Source: Chloroflexus aurantiacus J-10-fl | GTDB lineage: Bacteria; Chloroflexota; Chloroflexia; Chloroflexales; Chloroflexaceae | Assembly (NCBI RefSeq): GCF_000018865.1 | Contig: NC_010175.1 | Location: 2,046,001-2,110,000, forward strand | Direction of reading: 5' to 3' | Length of the DNA stretch: 64,000 bases | Part shown: positions 26,543 to 36,494 of the stretch, piece after piece | How positions within the stretch are numbered: the first letter of the stretch is position 1 | Layout: each line of letters begins with the position of its first letter | Made by a program: the position numbers and the translations under genes | Notes under the pieces: model-generated | Told to the model about the DNA's origin: nothing | Database searches by the model: none | Seen by the model: the letters and a program-made list of their open reading frames with translations, nothing else

Positions 26543-27637
26543 TTATTTGATAAACAGGTGCTTGATATATTCGTCAATCATTTGATTAAGATCATATTTT
26601 TTGGCATTCATCAGTGATAAATTTCCTAGTCTTTTGCGTTCTTGTTCATTGTTTGCTAGAGATTGAATAGCATCGCTCCATTCCTGGAAATCTGTGGTTG
26701 GCAAAAAAATACCAGCATCACCGATAATCTCATGATTAACGTCCAGATCACTTGCGATTACTGGTAATCCCATCATCATCGCTTCAACGGTTGCAAAACC
26801 GAACGCTTCAAATCGTGAAGGCAAGGCAAAAATATCGCTGGCAATTAACAGATCACCGATCTCCTCTGGGGATAGTTCACCCAGTAACTTTACGTGATCA
26901 GTACAATCATACTCATGGATCATTTGTTCAAGTTCACATCGTAGTTCACCGTCACCGGCAATCACTAAATACCAATTGGGGTTTGGTATACAACCGATAG
27001 CTTTGATCAATAATTGCTGATTTTTTTGCGCAGCAAGACGACCAATGTTCGTTACAATAATACGATCTACTGGCAACCCAAACTTGGTTCTCGCTGCTAA
27101 TTTCGTACACTCCGTCCTTGGTTTAGATAGTCCATTGAGAACAACTCTGCTCCGATTCTTGTATATGTTGGGGTACGATTGAAAAGAGTCTGCTACACTG
27201 TGAGAGACAAAAATATTTGATGTGTAGATACCAATTGTACCCAACAATCGGTCGAGCCAACGGGCAATGACCGGATAACTCCAGCTTGGATTGCGTTGTG
27301 TCGCCATGCGGTAAGGGATGCCAGCCAGGTAAGCGACGGTTTGCCCGATAACGTTTGCATAATGTGTGTAGGTTATGACACCACTCGGTTTTGCGTTACG
27401 TAACCAATGATAGAGTTTGATGCAAAGCAGGATAAAATCATATACCGTCTTTGGTCTACCGTCGCAAAGCCATCGAATATGTGGACGATTAACATAAGTG
27501 TCGCGTTTTTTGTATAGAAACCAGACTTCTGAGGTGTATCCTCTTTGGATTAATCCTTCACAGACTTGAACGGCCGCCTTTTGAGCACCACCCGCTTCCA
27601 TTTGCGTAACAATATTGATAATAAGTTGTTTTTTCAT
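26543..27637 (-). CDS. GT4 family glycosyltransferase
   Basis: 364 residues, GT-B fold. The N-terminal acceptor domain begins KQLIINIVTQMEAGGAQKAAVQV; the C-terminal donor domain shows IIVTNIGRLAAQKNQQLLIKAI, YLVIAGDGELRCELEQMI, VKLLGELSPEEI and the nucleotide-sugar Glu motif (PSRFEAFGFATVEAMMMGLPVIAS). It adds one sugar of the repeat unit in the cytoplasm; donor and linkage are unknown. Its base composition is AT-richer than that of the flanking core genes. Confidence 0.88.
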   Translation of the reverse strand: MKKQLIINIVTQMEAGGAQKAAVQVCEGLIQRGYTSEVWFLYKKRDTYVNRPHIRWLCDGRPKTVYDFILLCIKLYHWLRNAKPSGVITYTHYANVIGQTVAYLAGIPYRMATQRNPSWSYPVIARWLDRLLGTIGIYTSNIFVSHSVADSFQSYPNIYKNRSRVVLNGLSKPRTECTKLAARTKFGLPVDRIIVTNIGRLAAQKNQQLLIKAIGCIPNPNWYLVIAGDGELRCELEQMIHEYDCTDHVKLLGELSPEEIGDLLIASDIFALPSRFEAFGFATVEAMMMGLPVIASDLDVNHEIIGDAGIFLPTTDFQEWSDAIQSLANNEQERKRLGNLSLMNAKKYDLNQMIDEYIKHLFIK

Positions 27638-27668
27638 GGTAACTTCTCAATGTCAAAATAATCATCGA

Positions 27669-28826
27669 TTAATGATGATATTCATCAACAACTTCATCAT
27701 ATAATGATTCTAATTTCGCATTCTGTTTCTCCAGATTAAATTCCTGCTCCACCCATTGTCTGCCCTGTACACCCAGCCGATGGCGGAGATCTGGATCGGC
27801 CAGCAGTATCTCAATGTAATGCGCCAGTTCTTCCACGTCGCGCTCATGGGCTAAAAACCCGGTTTGGCCATGAATGATCACCTCAGGAATACCTCCGCTG
27901 CGAAAACTCACCGGTGGGACTTGCATTGCCATGGCTTCAAGAAAGACCATACCCAGGGTCTCTGCTTCACCCGAAGGCATGGTAATACTCGGCATGCAAA
28001 AGATACAGGCTTCTGCCAGATGCTGCTGCACAACCTTGTTCGGCTGAGCACCGAGAAAGGTGACCCGCTGACCAAGCAGATCACGGCCCAACGCTTCATA
28101 CTGTTGGCGCATCGGTCCGTCGCCAATAACTGTGAGCTGGATCTCTGGAAATCGATTGCGCAGCCGGGCAAGCGCATGTAACAGGAATGGTAACCCTTTC
28201 CGCTCTGCCAGCCGACCCACATATAATATCTTTCCCCAGACTGTCATCTGTGTCTTGGGATTGAAGCGTTGTACGTCAATACCATGACGGATACACACAA
28301 CTTTTGCGGGTGCAAAACCGTGTCGTTCCACAACGATGCGGTGTAAGAAGTCTGACTGCACAATAACCCGACTGACCATTTGTGCCAGAGCACGTCGCCG
28401 CAACAGGTACAGACGATGTGCCATGTATGACGAACGCCAGATTGCCGTATCGGACATCGTTACATCAGTGCCATGCACACTCACCAGGAGTGGCAGCCCG
28501 CGCTGCCGTGCCAGTGGCATGGCAATAGCGCCATATGGAGCAAAGTGAGCATGAATCAGGTGTGGCTGTACCTGATCAACCAGTCGGTCGATATCATTCG
28601 GTACATAGCCAAGCACTTTGATCCCAATCTCGCGAATAGTACCAATGATCCCGCCTTGATTGATCAGATGAATATTAAGATGAGACACATCAATCTCCGG
28701 TCCTTGTGGATGTTTGATCCCTATAACGATGGGCTGGTAACGTTTCAAACCTGCGATTTGATTGTAGACGAACGTTTCTGAAATCGCTATTGGCTGGTTA
28801 TAAAATACAATTACCCGTCTGCTCAT
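27669..28826 (-). CDS. GT4 family glycosyltransferase
   Basis: 385 residues, GT-B fold. The N-terminal part has HLIHAHFAPYGAIAMPLARQRGLPLLVSVHGTDV; the donor part has KILYVGRLAERKGLPFLLHALARL, LTVIGDGPMRQQYEAL, VTFLGAQPNKVVQQHLAEACIFCMPS and the E-x7-E motif in GEAETLGMVFLEAMAMQ. The start overlaps the end of the Wzy gene by 4 bases (ATGA), indicating translational coupling. The specific sugar is unknown. Confidence 0.88.
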   Translation of the reverse strand: MSRRVIVFYNQPIAISETFVYNQIAGLKRYQPIVIGIKHPQGPEIDVSHLNIHLINQGGIIGTIREIGIKVLGYVPNDIDRLVDQVQPHLIHAHFAPYGAIAMPLARQRGLPLLVSVHGTDVTMSDTAIWRSSYMAHRLYLLRRRALAQMVSRVIVQSDFLHRIVVERHGFAPAKVVCIRHGIDVQRFNPKTQMTVWGKILYVGRLAERKGLPFLLHALARLRNRFPEIQLTVIGDGPMRQQYEALGRDLLGQRVTFLGAQPNKVVQQHLAEACIFCMPSITMPSGEAETLGMVFLEAMAMQVPPVSFRSGGIPEVIIHGQTGFLAHERDVEELAHYIEILLADPDLRHRLGVQGRQWVEQEFNLEKQNAKLESLYDEVVDEYHH

Positions 28827-30082
28827 CGTTCAACTCGCTTGTTCTTTTGGGTAACGAAGTAAGACCATGAAGGGATGATCCAAAAAATAGCCTTTCCCAG
28901 GTTAGTTTCAAGAAGGACAGCTTCAGCAAGATTATAAGTAATTAAAAAAACTGCAAGCAAAAACAAAAAATGCATAAAATATTTATTATTTGCTTGATTT
29001 GTTTGTGTGTAAAGTATGCCATACTGTACGATAAAAGTCAACAATGCGAAAACGATGCAAACACCGACTATCCCGAGCTCTAGCCAGACATCAATGTACC
29101 CATTATGAGCTTGCAAAGCCCACCAGAATCGCAAACGCATTAGCGCAATATCCACATCCATCATTCGAGATGGATCAGTCCAGAAAGCGCCAAAGCCATA
29201 GCCCGTCAAAGCCTGCTTCCAGCCTATCGGTAGCAATGCCTGCCACAATAGAAGGCGGCCCGTTAATGTGAGATCGCGGTTCAGCAACTGAGCAATGTCT
29301 TCACTGTAGCTCCACAACAAATAGCCAATAGGAGCTGCTATCCCCAGACTGATCATCGTCATTTGAAACTTTTCTCTGCGCGATGCCATACTAAATGGTA
29401 TCAACACCATCCAGGCCAGGATAATGATAAACAGGATTACAGCGGCTGTTACTGATTGGGATCCAACAATTAGACCGACACAGCTCGCAATCAATACCCC
29501 CCATCCAATCCGCCATGGCATTGTAGTTTGATACATTAATACACCGAAAACAATCAGTGCTAACACGCAGATCCGCCCCAAAGCATTCTTGTGGTACATA
29601 ATCCCTTGCCAGGCACCGGGATGTGGGTGACCCATAATTGCCCCTGGTGCGCCGAGACCGATCGCAATCAGGCTACTGACGACGATGATCGCCATCGCAC
29701 TGCCGATTAAACGCAGCACGGTTGCAGGTGGGTAACGGATCGCCAGTAAGAGCCCGTATAAGGTTGCCAGAAGCAGGGTAGCACTGCGCCTGATGGTGAG
29801 GGCTGGTGCCTGAGACCAGAGGACAGAGAGAATGGCCCAGCCGATAATTACCCAGATCAGCCATCCTCGTAATGCAACGCTCACTGCCTGTTGACGGTAC
29901 CACCACAACAATACCAAACCACTATAGCTGAAGAGGAGAACGACCTGTTGGATAGGATCTCCACTTGTCGCAATAGTATCTCCAAGAGTCTCTTGCCGCC
30001 ACAACGGTATAAACGCACCAGACAATAGTGTCAGTGCGATCACGTGCCAGCCCAATTCGATGCGTTGTCGCAACATGTTCAT
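28823..30082 (-). CDS. Wzy/O-antigen ligase-family polymerase
   Basis: 419 residues with about 11 membrane helices. The large outer loop and following helix contain LTGRLLLWQALLPIGWKQALTGYGFG and LQAHNGYIDVWLELGIVGV, the signature part of the Wzy_C family (Arg of GRLLLW and His of HNGYIDV). It either polymerises repeat units or ligates the polymer to an acceptor. With Wzx (30,939) and Wzz (18,167) it completes a Wzx/Wzy-dependent pathway. It overlaps both neighbours by 4 bases. Confidence 0.88.
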   Translation of the reverse strand: MNMLRQRIELGWHVIALTLLSGAFIPLWRQETLGDTIATSGDPIQQVVLLFSYSGLVLLWWYRQQAVSVALRGWLIWVIIGWAILSVLWSQAPALTIRRSATLLLATLYGLLLAIRYPPATVLRLIGSAMAIIVVSSLIAIGLGAPGAIMGHPHPGAWQGIMYHKNALGRICVLALIVFGVLMYQTTMPWRIGWGVLIASCVGLIVGSQSVTAAVILFIIILAWMVLIPFSMASRREKFQMTMISLGIAAPIGYLLWSYSEDIAQLLNRDLTLTGRLLLWQALLPIGWKQALTGYGFGAFWTDPSRMMDVDIALMRLRFWWALQAHNGYIDVWLELGIVGVCIVFALLTFIVQYGILYTQTNQANNKYFMHFLFLLAVFLITYNLAEAVLLETNLGKAIFWIIPSWSYFVTQKNKRVER

Positions 30083-30915
30083 ATATCAACCGGTTTACGA
30101 GCGATACATACGTAGCCACAGGCCAGCCAATGGTTGATTTCAGTAAGCGTATTGTTGCGCTTGAATAGCCGGTCAAGCTGATAGGCAACATTCTCTGATT
30201 GGGTCAGATGACGGATTCGGTAACGTAGCGTTCGTGATAATGCCAGGTATGCCCACTGAGGCAGGCATATACACCAGCGTGCCCACTTACGTTCGTAGAG
30301 TGGAGGATCTATGCGGAAAATCTTACTAAAAACGTTCATAATGCGTACGGCAATATTGTGGGTTAAAATCATCATGGTGGTGATCACGCCCCCTTTAGAG
30401 TTGATTTCAACGATGTCCAGCCCATGATCCTGGCAGATTTTTTGTAAACCATAGACGGTAAAACGCCAGTAATCATGGGGTGCCTCGTGGATTGGATAGA
30501 TAAAGGGGGTTGACAGGATCAGGTGTCCTCCCGGTTTCAAGAGTCGGGCCAGCTCGGTTAGCACCTGAAAGGGATGTCTGGTGTGTTCTAACACTTCTGT
30601 ACAGAGAATAGTATCGAAAGAAGCATCAGCGAATGGCAGCTCTTCGGCATAACCGATCAGATCGGCGGCACCAGTACCGTGGGGGGAAAACTGTACTTCA
30701 GTACCGATGCTTAACTCCACGTGCCGTTCATAAATTAAAGCATAAGATCGCTTGCCACACCCAACATCCAATAGCCTGCCCCGCATATACGGTTGGGCAG
30801 CAAGGAGAAGTTCGAGCAATAACTCATTCGCGGCAATAGAAAGGCTTTGTTGATAATCAATGAAGTATCGTTGGTTCGCTTCATCGTAGACCAGGAAGCC
30901 TTGTTTACGCACCAT
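30079..30915 (-). CDS. Class I SAM-dependent methyltransferase
   Basis: 278 residues. The SAM-binding loop is RLLDVGCGKRSYALIYE (motif I), followed by DLIGYAEELPFADASFDTILCTEVLEHTRHPFQVLTELARLLKPGGHLILSTPF, typical of Methyltransf_11. The C-terminal third has hydrophobic and aromatic stretches (KWARWCICLPQWAYLALSRTLRY) that may sit at the membrane. Methylation of a polymer sugar or capping of the chain is the natural guess from context. It overlaps the Wzy start by 4 bases. Confidence 0.85.
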   Translation of the reverse strand: MVRKQGFLVYDEANQRYFIDYQQSLSIAANELLLELLLAAQPYMRGRLLDVGCGKRSYALIYERHVELSIGTEVQFSPHGTGAADLIGYAEELPFADASFDTILCTEVLEHTRHPFQVLTELARLLKPGGHLILSTPFIYPIHEAPHDYWRFTVYGLQKICQDHGLDIVEINSKGGVITTMMILTHNIAVRIMNVFSKIFRIDPPLYERKWARWCICLPQWAYLALSRTLRYRIRHLTQSENVAYQLDRLFKRNNTLTEINHWLACGYVCIARKPVDI

Positions 30916-30938
30916 GACGATATGAACCTGTTCTTTTT

Positions 30939-32378
30939 CTAAGCATTGAGCGGATGATCAAGAATCGCAGCCGGCTTGCGATGAACGTAGCGCCATAAAC
31001 CGATCCCCAATCCACCCATTATGGTGACAACCCAACCAACCCGAAGTCCGATAATCTCCAGGTGAACATCTGGCCATACGGTATTGCTCCACCATAATCC
31101 GCCATATGCCAGGATACCACACCCGATCATCCCGCCAATGATTTTTAGGGGATATTTGATTGGGTAAATACGCAACGAATCAACGGCAATCAATCCCGTC
31201 CAGACCAGGTAGGAGACAACGGTTGCCCAGGCCGCGCCATTGATGCCATAGATGGGGATCCACCACAGACATAATCCGAGACAACTGACTGCCGCAATTG
31301 CCCCAATGATCGGCAAGTCCTGCGTCCGATCTTTTAACATAATGCCGACATTGAGCGGGTAACTCAATCCATAAATGATGTACGCCAACAGGATGATCGA
31401 TACAATCTCTATCCCAGACCAGTATGTTATCGGGGCGATCAGTTTGTATATGAAGGGCGTTATCGCCATCACGATGAGGGCAAAGGTAGTAGCTACCCAG
31501 AGGTAGAGCAAGAGAATCTGGACATATGACTGTTCAGGATCGGGCAGGGTAGCAATCTTAAACCGGCGTGGTGCCCAATCCATAGCAAATGGGCGGGTGA
31601 CAAAGACATCGAGGATCGTAGCTATTTTGTAGGCGAACGTGTAGATAGCGACTGCTTCTAATGAAAGCGCGTACTGGATGACGTAGCGGTCAGCCGCCAG
31701 TAAGATATAGGAGGCGATATTCGTCGGCAGTAGGGGTAGTCCATATCTGGCAATCCGCCAGATCGCAGTCTGATCAATACGCCACTGAATGAAACGCCGA
31801 CCGATCACGAGACCGGCAAAAAACAGGATCACTGACGACAAAAGCCTGGCGGTGAGCGCACCGATCAAGCCAAAACCGGCGTACAGAAAACCAACGAGAA
31901 GAAGGGCGAATCCCCCTAATTGGAGGAAAGATAAGGTTATAAATATCCAGGGCTGCTCGCGAATCCGAAAGACAGAGAGTATCAATCTGAAACAGGCGTC
32001 GCTCCAGCCAATCGCGAGCACGAGGATCAGAGTAAGTGGTGATCCCGGTAAATCACTGCCTACCCCACTTAAGACTACCAATACACCGAAGCCCGTGATA
32101 ATCGTTCCCAGTAAACTAACGGCAATAACGACTGTTCCAACCAGACGCGCCCGCAACGTTTCATCAGTTTGCTGCCAGTATTCCCGCATTAACCCGACTT
32201 CGAGTCCTGCGAGGATAAGCATGTTAATAAAGAAAATCGCGACCTCAAAAATTGACCATGCACCGTATTCTTCAGCGTTCAGCGTATTAATCAGGAATGG
32301 TACAATAATAAGGAGAGCTGCACTGTTTGCAGCGCTACCAATGGTGTATATGATGCTACTTAGTGAAACCTGTTTCAT
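30939..32378 (-). CDS. Wzx-type oligosaccharide flippase
   Basis: 479 residues with 12-14 membrane helices of the polysaccharide exporter (MATE-like) superfamily. The N-terminus SLSSIIYTIGSAANSAALLIIVPFLINTLNAEEYGAWSIF is characteristic, and FAYKIATILDVFVTRPFAMDWAPRRFKIATLPD occurs mid-protein. It moves lipid-linked repeat units across the inner membrane for polymerisation by Wzy. Its start overlaps the upstream methyltransferase by 4 bases. Confidence 0.88.
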   Translation of the reverse strand: MKQVSLSSIIYTIGSAANSAALLIIVPFLINTLNAEEYGAWSIFEVAIFFINMLILAGLEVGLMREYWQQTDETLRARLVGTVVIAVSLLGTIITGFGVLVVLSGVGSDLPGSPLTLILVLAIGWSDACFRLILSVFRIREQPWIFITLSFLQLGGFALLLVGFLYAGFGLIGALTARLLSSVILFFAGLVIGRRFIQWRIDQTAIWRIARYGLPLLPTNIASYILLAADRYVIQYALSLEAVAIYTFAYKIATILDVFVTRPFAMDWAPRRFKIATLPDPEQSYVQILLLYLWVATTFALIVMAITPFIYKLIAPITYWSGIEIVSIILLAYIIYGLSYPLNVGIMLKDRTQDLPIIGAIAAVSCLGLCLWWIPIYGINGAAWATVVSYLVWTGLIAVDSLRIYPIKYPLKIIGGMIGCGILAYGGLWWSNTVWPDVHLEIIGLRVGWVVTIMGGLGIGLWRYVHRKPAAILDHPLNA

Positions 32379-33196
32379 TGTTTGTACGCAAAAATATACT
32401 TGCTATTTGGAGTTTTCTGACCATACTTTGGACATAAAAACTTTCGGTCTAACCAGAGAAGTAATCGACAAATCATGCTATCTACGATTAGCCATCTTTT
32501 AAACTTAACACGTAACAATGATTTCCAGAATATAGTGATTACATTCCACAATAAGTGATGTCCATAGGTTGGCGACGGATGTGCGATTACAAAAATTGGT
32601 TCAATATATCGAATGGTTAAACCATTCTCCTGAAAGAGTCTGGAATATTCACTTTTAGATCGCAAACGAACGTGAAGTGCTGTCTGAGTCGTCTCTTGCG
32701 GAAGGATGTCTGATATAATTAATAGACCTCCTGATCTTAATACACAAGCTACATTTCGGATTACTGCTTTAAATTTCTCGTCATCGACAATATGAAACAT
32801 GACGTCTGCAGCGAAAACAATATCGAATTTCCCTTCCAGGTGGCTGACATCTAATTCTGATATATCTGCACAAACAAACCGATGATCAGGGAATTGTTGC
32901 TGAAGGTTATCAATTGAAACTGAGGTTATATCTATACCAACATATTCTCTAACCTGATGCTGTGTGAAGAATTGCGTGTAAAATCCATTACCGCAGCCTA
33001 TTTCCAGTACACGACTCTGCGAAATGTCAATTTTTGCCTGAGATAGTCTTGATTTTAACACTTCCAGGCGGCGGTTATAAAGTTGTATATTATAATCTAG
33101 GCTTAATCCTTTGTGTCCAACGCCACTCAAGTCAAAATCTTGGCTTAGTCGTTGCTCCCAATATTCGCCAGGTTTGTAGGTTTTCACTTCGTACAC
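32375..33196 (-). CDS. Class I SAM-dependent methyltransferase
   Basis: 273 residues. Motif I is VLEIGCGNGFYTQFF, then YVGIDITSVSIDNLQQQF, FDIVFAADVMFHIVDDEKFKAVIRNVACVLRSGGLLIISDILP. It differs clearly from the methyltransferase at 30,079. The gene is among the most AT-rich of the locus, suggesting separate acquisition. Its start overlaps the end of the TPR gene by 13 bases. Substrate unknown; a polymer sugar is likely. Confidence 0.85.
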   Translation of the reverse strand: MYEVKTYKPGEYWEQRLSQDFDLSGVGHKGLSLDYNIQLYNRRLEVLKSRLSQAKIDISQSRVLEIGCGNGFYTQFFTQHQVREYVGIDITSVSIDNLQQQFPDHRFVCADISELDVSHLEGKFDIVFAADVMFHIVDDEKFKAVIRNVACVLRSGGLLIISDILPQETTQTALHVRLRSKSEYSRLFQENGLTIRYIEPIFVIAHPSPTYGHHLLWNVITIFWKSLLRVKFKRWLIVDSMICRLLLWLDRKFLCPKYGQKTPNSKYIFAYKQ

Positions 33197-34791
33197 TCCT
33201 GCTGTACCTCTTCAACCAGCCCTTGCTGTTGCGCTTGCCGGCACAATGCTGCTGCCCGCTCTGGTTCCTTGACCCATCGCCAGAAGCCGATCAGGTTACG
33301 CCAGATAGCGGGATGTGGATCAAGTGCTAATGCCTTCGCAAAAGCCTGCTCGGTGAGATAAGCCTGATTCGGATCGGCAATGTATAAAATCTTGCCATAA
33401 TGAATGTGTGCCCAGGTGCTCCGCTCATCGATTTCAACTGCCTTTGCGGCATAGGGTATAGCCTCAGCAGCGCGGTTCTGCCCCCACAGGGAAAGCGCCA
33501 AAAGGCGGTACACATCTGACCATAACCGCGTGGTTGATGGATTAATGTCAGGGGTTGTCACAATCAGGTGTTGTAATCCCTGTTCCACTTCTGCAAAACG
33601 CCGTTCTTCGTGCAGAAGTGTAGCCCACCGTAACCAGGCCCGTAGACGTAATTCAGAATTGATCCAGCCTTGATCAGATGCAACGCTCTGATCCAGGAGC
33701 TCCCGCTCATTGGTGATCAGGTAACGGGTGTACCAGCGCGTACTCGTGGTGTCGCCACCCATCATGGCAACCCGCCCATACCACCGCAGCGCCTCGTCGT
33801 ACTGTTTCTGGCGAAACGCAACTGTCCCCCTATGCAGAAAGTCAGCAGCGGTAAACCCACCCTGCCGCCAGGCTGCGGCGGCACGTTGCAGGCAATCGTG
33901 ACGTATACATGCAAGCGCTGCCTGGTCAATCAGCCGCAGATCGCCCCAACCGGCCGTTGTCGGGCTGGTCTGCAGGGTGATGATCACGGTCTGCCCGGCC
34001 CACGGCGCCAGATCGATGTACCCGTGCTGCCAGCCTTGCTCAGGCGCTGCCAGCTCAAATGTCCCTGCTACCTCCCCGTCAAGCATCACCCGGTAGGTTG
34101 CCGGTTGCGCTGTAGGTGTGCCCATCCAAAAGCTGAGCACAACCGGCTGGGCAGGCAATGTAATGCGCAGTGTGAGTTGCTCATTCGCGAAGACGGTGCG
34201 TGTGATCGGTTCAGGAGGGAGCCACCAGTCTGACGGTTCGGTAGTAGTGACCGGTAAGGACCAGTCCTGTTGGGTTGGCGGTGAGGGCAACCATTCCCAG
34301 CGAGTTTTATCTGGCTGATCGAATGTCAATGCCTCTACAACATGTGCCGGGGCAAGTTGTTCGTAGGCCATACCCAGCTCAAACCAGATCAACGGGCTGT
34401 CGGAACGTTGCGCAACTGCCTGCGAAAAAGCAGCAACCGCAATATCTGGCTGACCGGCCAGCAGTGCTGCACGGCCGAGCTGGCGGAGCGCTTCGGTATC
34501 GGAGGGAGCGGTCGCAGCCAGGCGCTGGGCTTCGGTGAGTGCCTGGTGCGCGACCGCACGGCCTTCTGCGGTGGTAAGGGGGACAGGGTCTCGCCACGGA
34601 TCGTAAGATGATGCAAGACCCTCAATCTGAAGAGAATTGAGGGTTAATTGCTCGACGCGATGGAACAAGCGATATTGTTCCATCATGCTATGCAGTGGTT
34701 GATAAACAAGGCCACTGATAACGACAAGTAGTAGAATGATGAACAACCACCTGACATGTTGATGGAAAGGATAAGATCTACCCGTAATCAC
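33184..34791 (-). CDS. Membrane-anchored TPR-repeat protein
   Basis: 535 residues with an N-terminal signal anchor (VRWLFIILLLVVISGLVYQPL) and most of the chain outside the membrane. TPR-like helical pairs flank a beta-rich insert: ALTEAQRLAATAPSDTEALRQLGRAALLAGQPDIAVAAF before it, and several repeats after it such as GTVAFRQKQYDEALRWYGRVAMM and LWGQNRAAEAIPYAAKAVEIDERSTWAHIHYGKILY. The middle insert (VLSFWMGTPTAQPATYRVMLDGEVAGTFELA) looks like a carbohydrate-binding type beta-sandwich. It is the first gene of the locus and may act as an assembly or scaffold factor, though no specific function is known. Confidence 0.75.
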   Translation of the reverse strand: MITGRSYPFHQHVRWLFIILLLVVISGLVYQPLHSMMEQYRLFHRVEQLTLNSLQIEGLASSYDPWRDPVPLTTAEGRAVAHQALTEAQRLAATAPSDTEALRQLGRAALLAGQPDIAVAAFSQAVAQRSDSPLIWFELGMAYEQLAPAHVVEALTFDQPDKTRWEWLPSPPTQQDWSLPVTTTEPSDWWLPPEPITRTVFANEQLTLRITLPAQPVVLSFWMGTPTAQPATYRVMLDGEVAGTFELAAPEQGWQHGYIDLAPWAGQTVIITLQTSPTTAGWGDLRLIDQAALACIRHDCLQRAAAAWRQGGFTAADFLHRGTVAFRQKQYDEALRWYGRVAMMGGDTTSTRWYTRYLITNERELLDQSVASDQGWINSELRLRAWLRWATLLHEERRFAEVEQGLQHLIVTTPDINPSTTRLWSDVYRLLALSLWGQNRAAEAIPYAAKAVEIDERSTWAHIHYGKILYIADPNQAYLTEQAFAKALALDPHPAIWRNLIGFWRWVKEPERAAALCRQAQQQGLVEEVQQECTK

Positions 34792-34940
34792 GAAGATTTA
34801 TCCTTTTCGCTCACGTTCAGGAGGAGACCCTGTCATACGTTCACTTCCATTCACTCTCTAGCAGGTAATGGGATGTACACCGTCTGGAATATACCTCACC
34901 AGGAGCAGTATTCGCAATCGTAATTATCAAAACCTCATCC

Positions 34941-36299
34941 CTACCCCTCCCCCACCCGGCGCACCTCCATCCACTGCATTGGACCTGGGCGCAGGGTGGC
35001 GCGTGGGATTGGCCGTACCGGATAACCGGGAATGGCGCTGACCCGGAAGTGTTGCAGGATCATCGGCAGGATGAGTTGCATCTCCATCAGGGCGAAGTTG
35101 TTGCCGATGCACTGCCGTGGCCCGGTTATGAACGGTATGTAGGCGAATTTGTGTCGTTGTTCGATAGCCGTCGGACGGAAGCGTTCAGGATCGAAGCTCT
35201 CGGCGTTGGGCCAGAAGTCGGGGTGGCGATGGGTGACGTATGGGCTGAGAGCAACGACGGCGCCTGCCGGCAGTTCGTAGTCACCCAGTGTGTCGGCTTC
35301 AACAAGTACACGGCTGAGAATCCAGGTCGGAGGGTAGAGGCGCAGCGTCTCATCGATGACCATGCGGTTGTACGGCAACTGCGGTAGATCGGCCGGGGTG
35401 GGATTACGGCCACCGAGCACGGTGGCGTATTCGGCCCGCAGCTTGCGCTCGCTCTCGCCATGGTGGGCCAGCAGGTGCAATATCCACGAGAGTGTGCCGG
35501 CAGTGGTTTCATGTCCGGCCAGGAAGATGGTCATGACCTCGTCGCGGATCTGCTTCGGCGACATCTGTTCACCGGTATCGGCATCACGGGCAGTGACCAG
35601 CATTTCGAGCAGATCATCGTGTTCGCCCTGGTGCTGGCGACGTTCCTCAATCAGGCGATATACCGTGCGCTCCAGGAGTTCGAGGTTCCGTCGGTATTGC
35701 AGGTTGCCCGGGGTCGGCCAACTGCGCGGTGGTTGCCACCAGCGGAATTGCTGGCCAGCCGCCCAGTTGAGAGTGTCGTTGAAGGCTTTTCCTACCGCTT
35801 CCGCTTCATCATTGTTGAGCGATGTGCCGAACATGGTACGCACAATGATCTTCTGCGTCAGCAGCATCATCTCGTGTTGAATGTCCACCGGTTGCCGGGT
35901 ACGGGCATAGGTCTCCCAACGGGCCAGCATCTGCTCAGCTTCCTCGACCATGATGCTCGCCATACGCGCAATACGCTGGTGGTGGAACGCCGGTTGCATC
36001 AGCCGCCGCTGACGAAGCCAGTGCGCACCGTTGCTGGTGACCAGACCCTGGCCAAGGATTTCGTCCATGGCCGGATAGCGCTTGATGTAGTTCTTCCAGT
36101 TTTCCTGTGTGATGCGCTTGATCATGTCGGGATGAATGGCCAGGTACATCGTGTGGCGGCCAAGCGAAAGCCTGACCAGATCACCATAGTGGCGCTGGAT
36201 ACGTACCATGAACTCAAGCGGATCGCCCAACAGACGCGGGGCAACACCTACCACCGGCAGGCCACGCGGGCCGGGAATTGCGCTTACTGGTGCTGTCAT
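34941..36299 (-). CDS. Cytochrome P450
   Basis: 452 residues. The I-helix oxygen-binding motif is FLAGHETTAGTLSW, the K-helix motif is ETLRLYPP, and the haem-binding loop is FITGPRQCIGNNFA with the axial Cys. It lacks an N-terminal membrane anchor, so it should be soluble and draw electrons from a ferredoxin; the ferredoxin-NADP reductase at 63,371 is a possible but distant supplier. Length and motifs are those of bacterial P450s of the CYP102-head/CYP4-like class. Substrate unknown; fatty acids or carotenoids are plausible in this lineage. It is divergent from the phosphohexomutase operon. Confidence 0.9.
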   Translation of the reverse strand: MTAPVSAIPGPRGLPVVGVAPRLLGDPLEFMVRIQRHYGDLVRLSLGRHTMYLAIHPDMIKRITQENWKNYIKRYPAMDEILGQGLVTSNGAHWLRQRRLMQPAFHHQRIARMASIMVEEAEQMLARWETYARTRQPVDIQHEMMLLTQKIIVRTMFGTSLNNDEAEAVGKAFNDTLNWAAGQQFRWWQPPRSWPTPGNLQYRRNLELLERTVYRLIEERRQHQGEHDDLLEMLVTARDADTGEQMSPKQIRDEVMTIFLAGHETTAGTLSWILHLLAHHGESERKLRAEYATVLGGRNPTPADLPQLPYNRMVIDETLRLYPPTWILSRVLVEADTLGDYELPAGAVVALSPYVTHRHPDFWPNAESFDPERFRPTAIEQRHKFAYIPFITGPRQCIGNNFALMEMQLILPMILQHFRVSAIPGYPVRPIPRATLRPGPMQWMEVRRVGEG

Positions 36300-36402
36300 A
36301 GTGCTCTACTGGATGATTGTTGTTGCTGGCTGTAACTACCGATAGCATACCATACATAGACGTAGGCGGCAACTGGCGTAATAGGTCCGTTGATATTCAA
36401 TC

Positions 36403-36431
36403 TTGACGGATGGTATGCTTTCGGCTAGGAT
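36403..36431 (+). promoter_or_regulatory. Sigma-70-like promoter for the phosphohexomutase operon
   Basis: TTGACG (36,403-36,408) and TAGGAT (36,426-36,431) are separated by 17 bases. This lies 63 bases before the ATG at 36,495, and a GAGG ribosome site follows in between. It was found by eye only. Confidence 0.55.
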
Positions 36432-36494
36432 CGAACCAACCCGATTAATATGGTGTGACGTTGGCGGGGAACGTCGTCCACAACAGAGGTAAGC

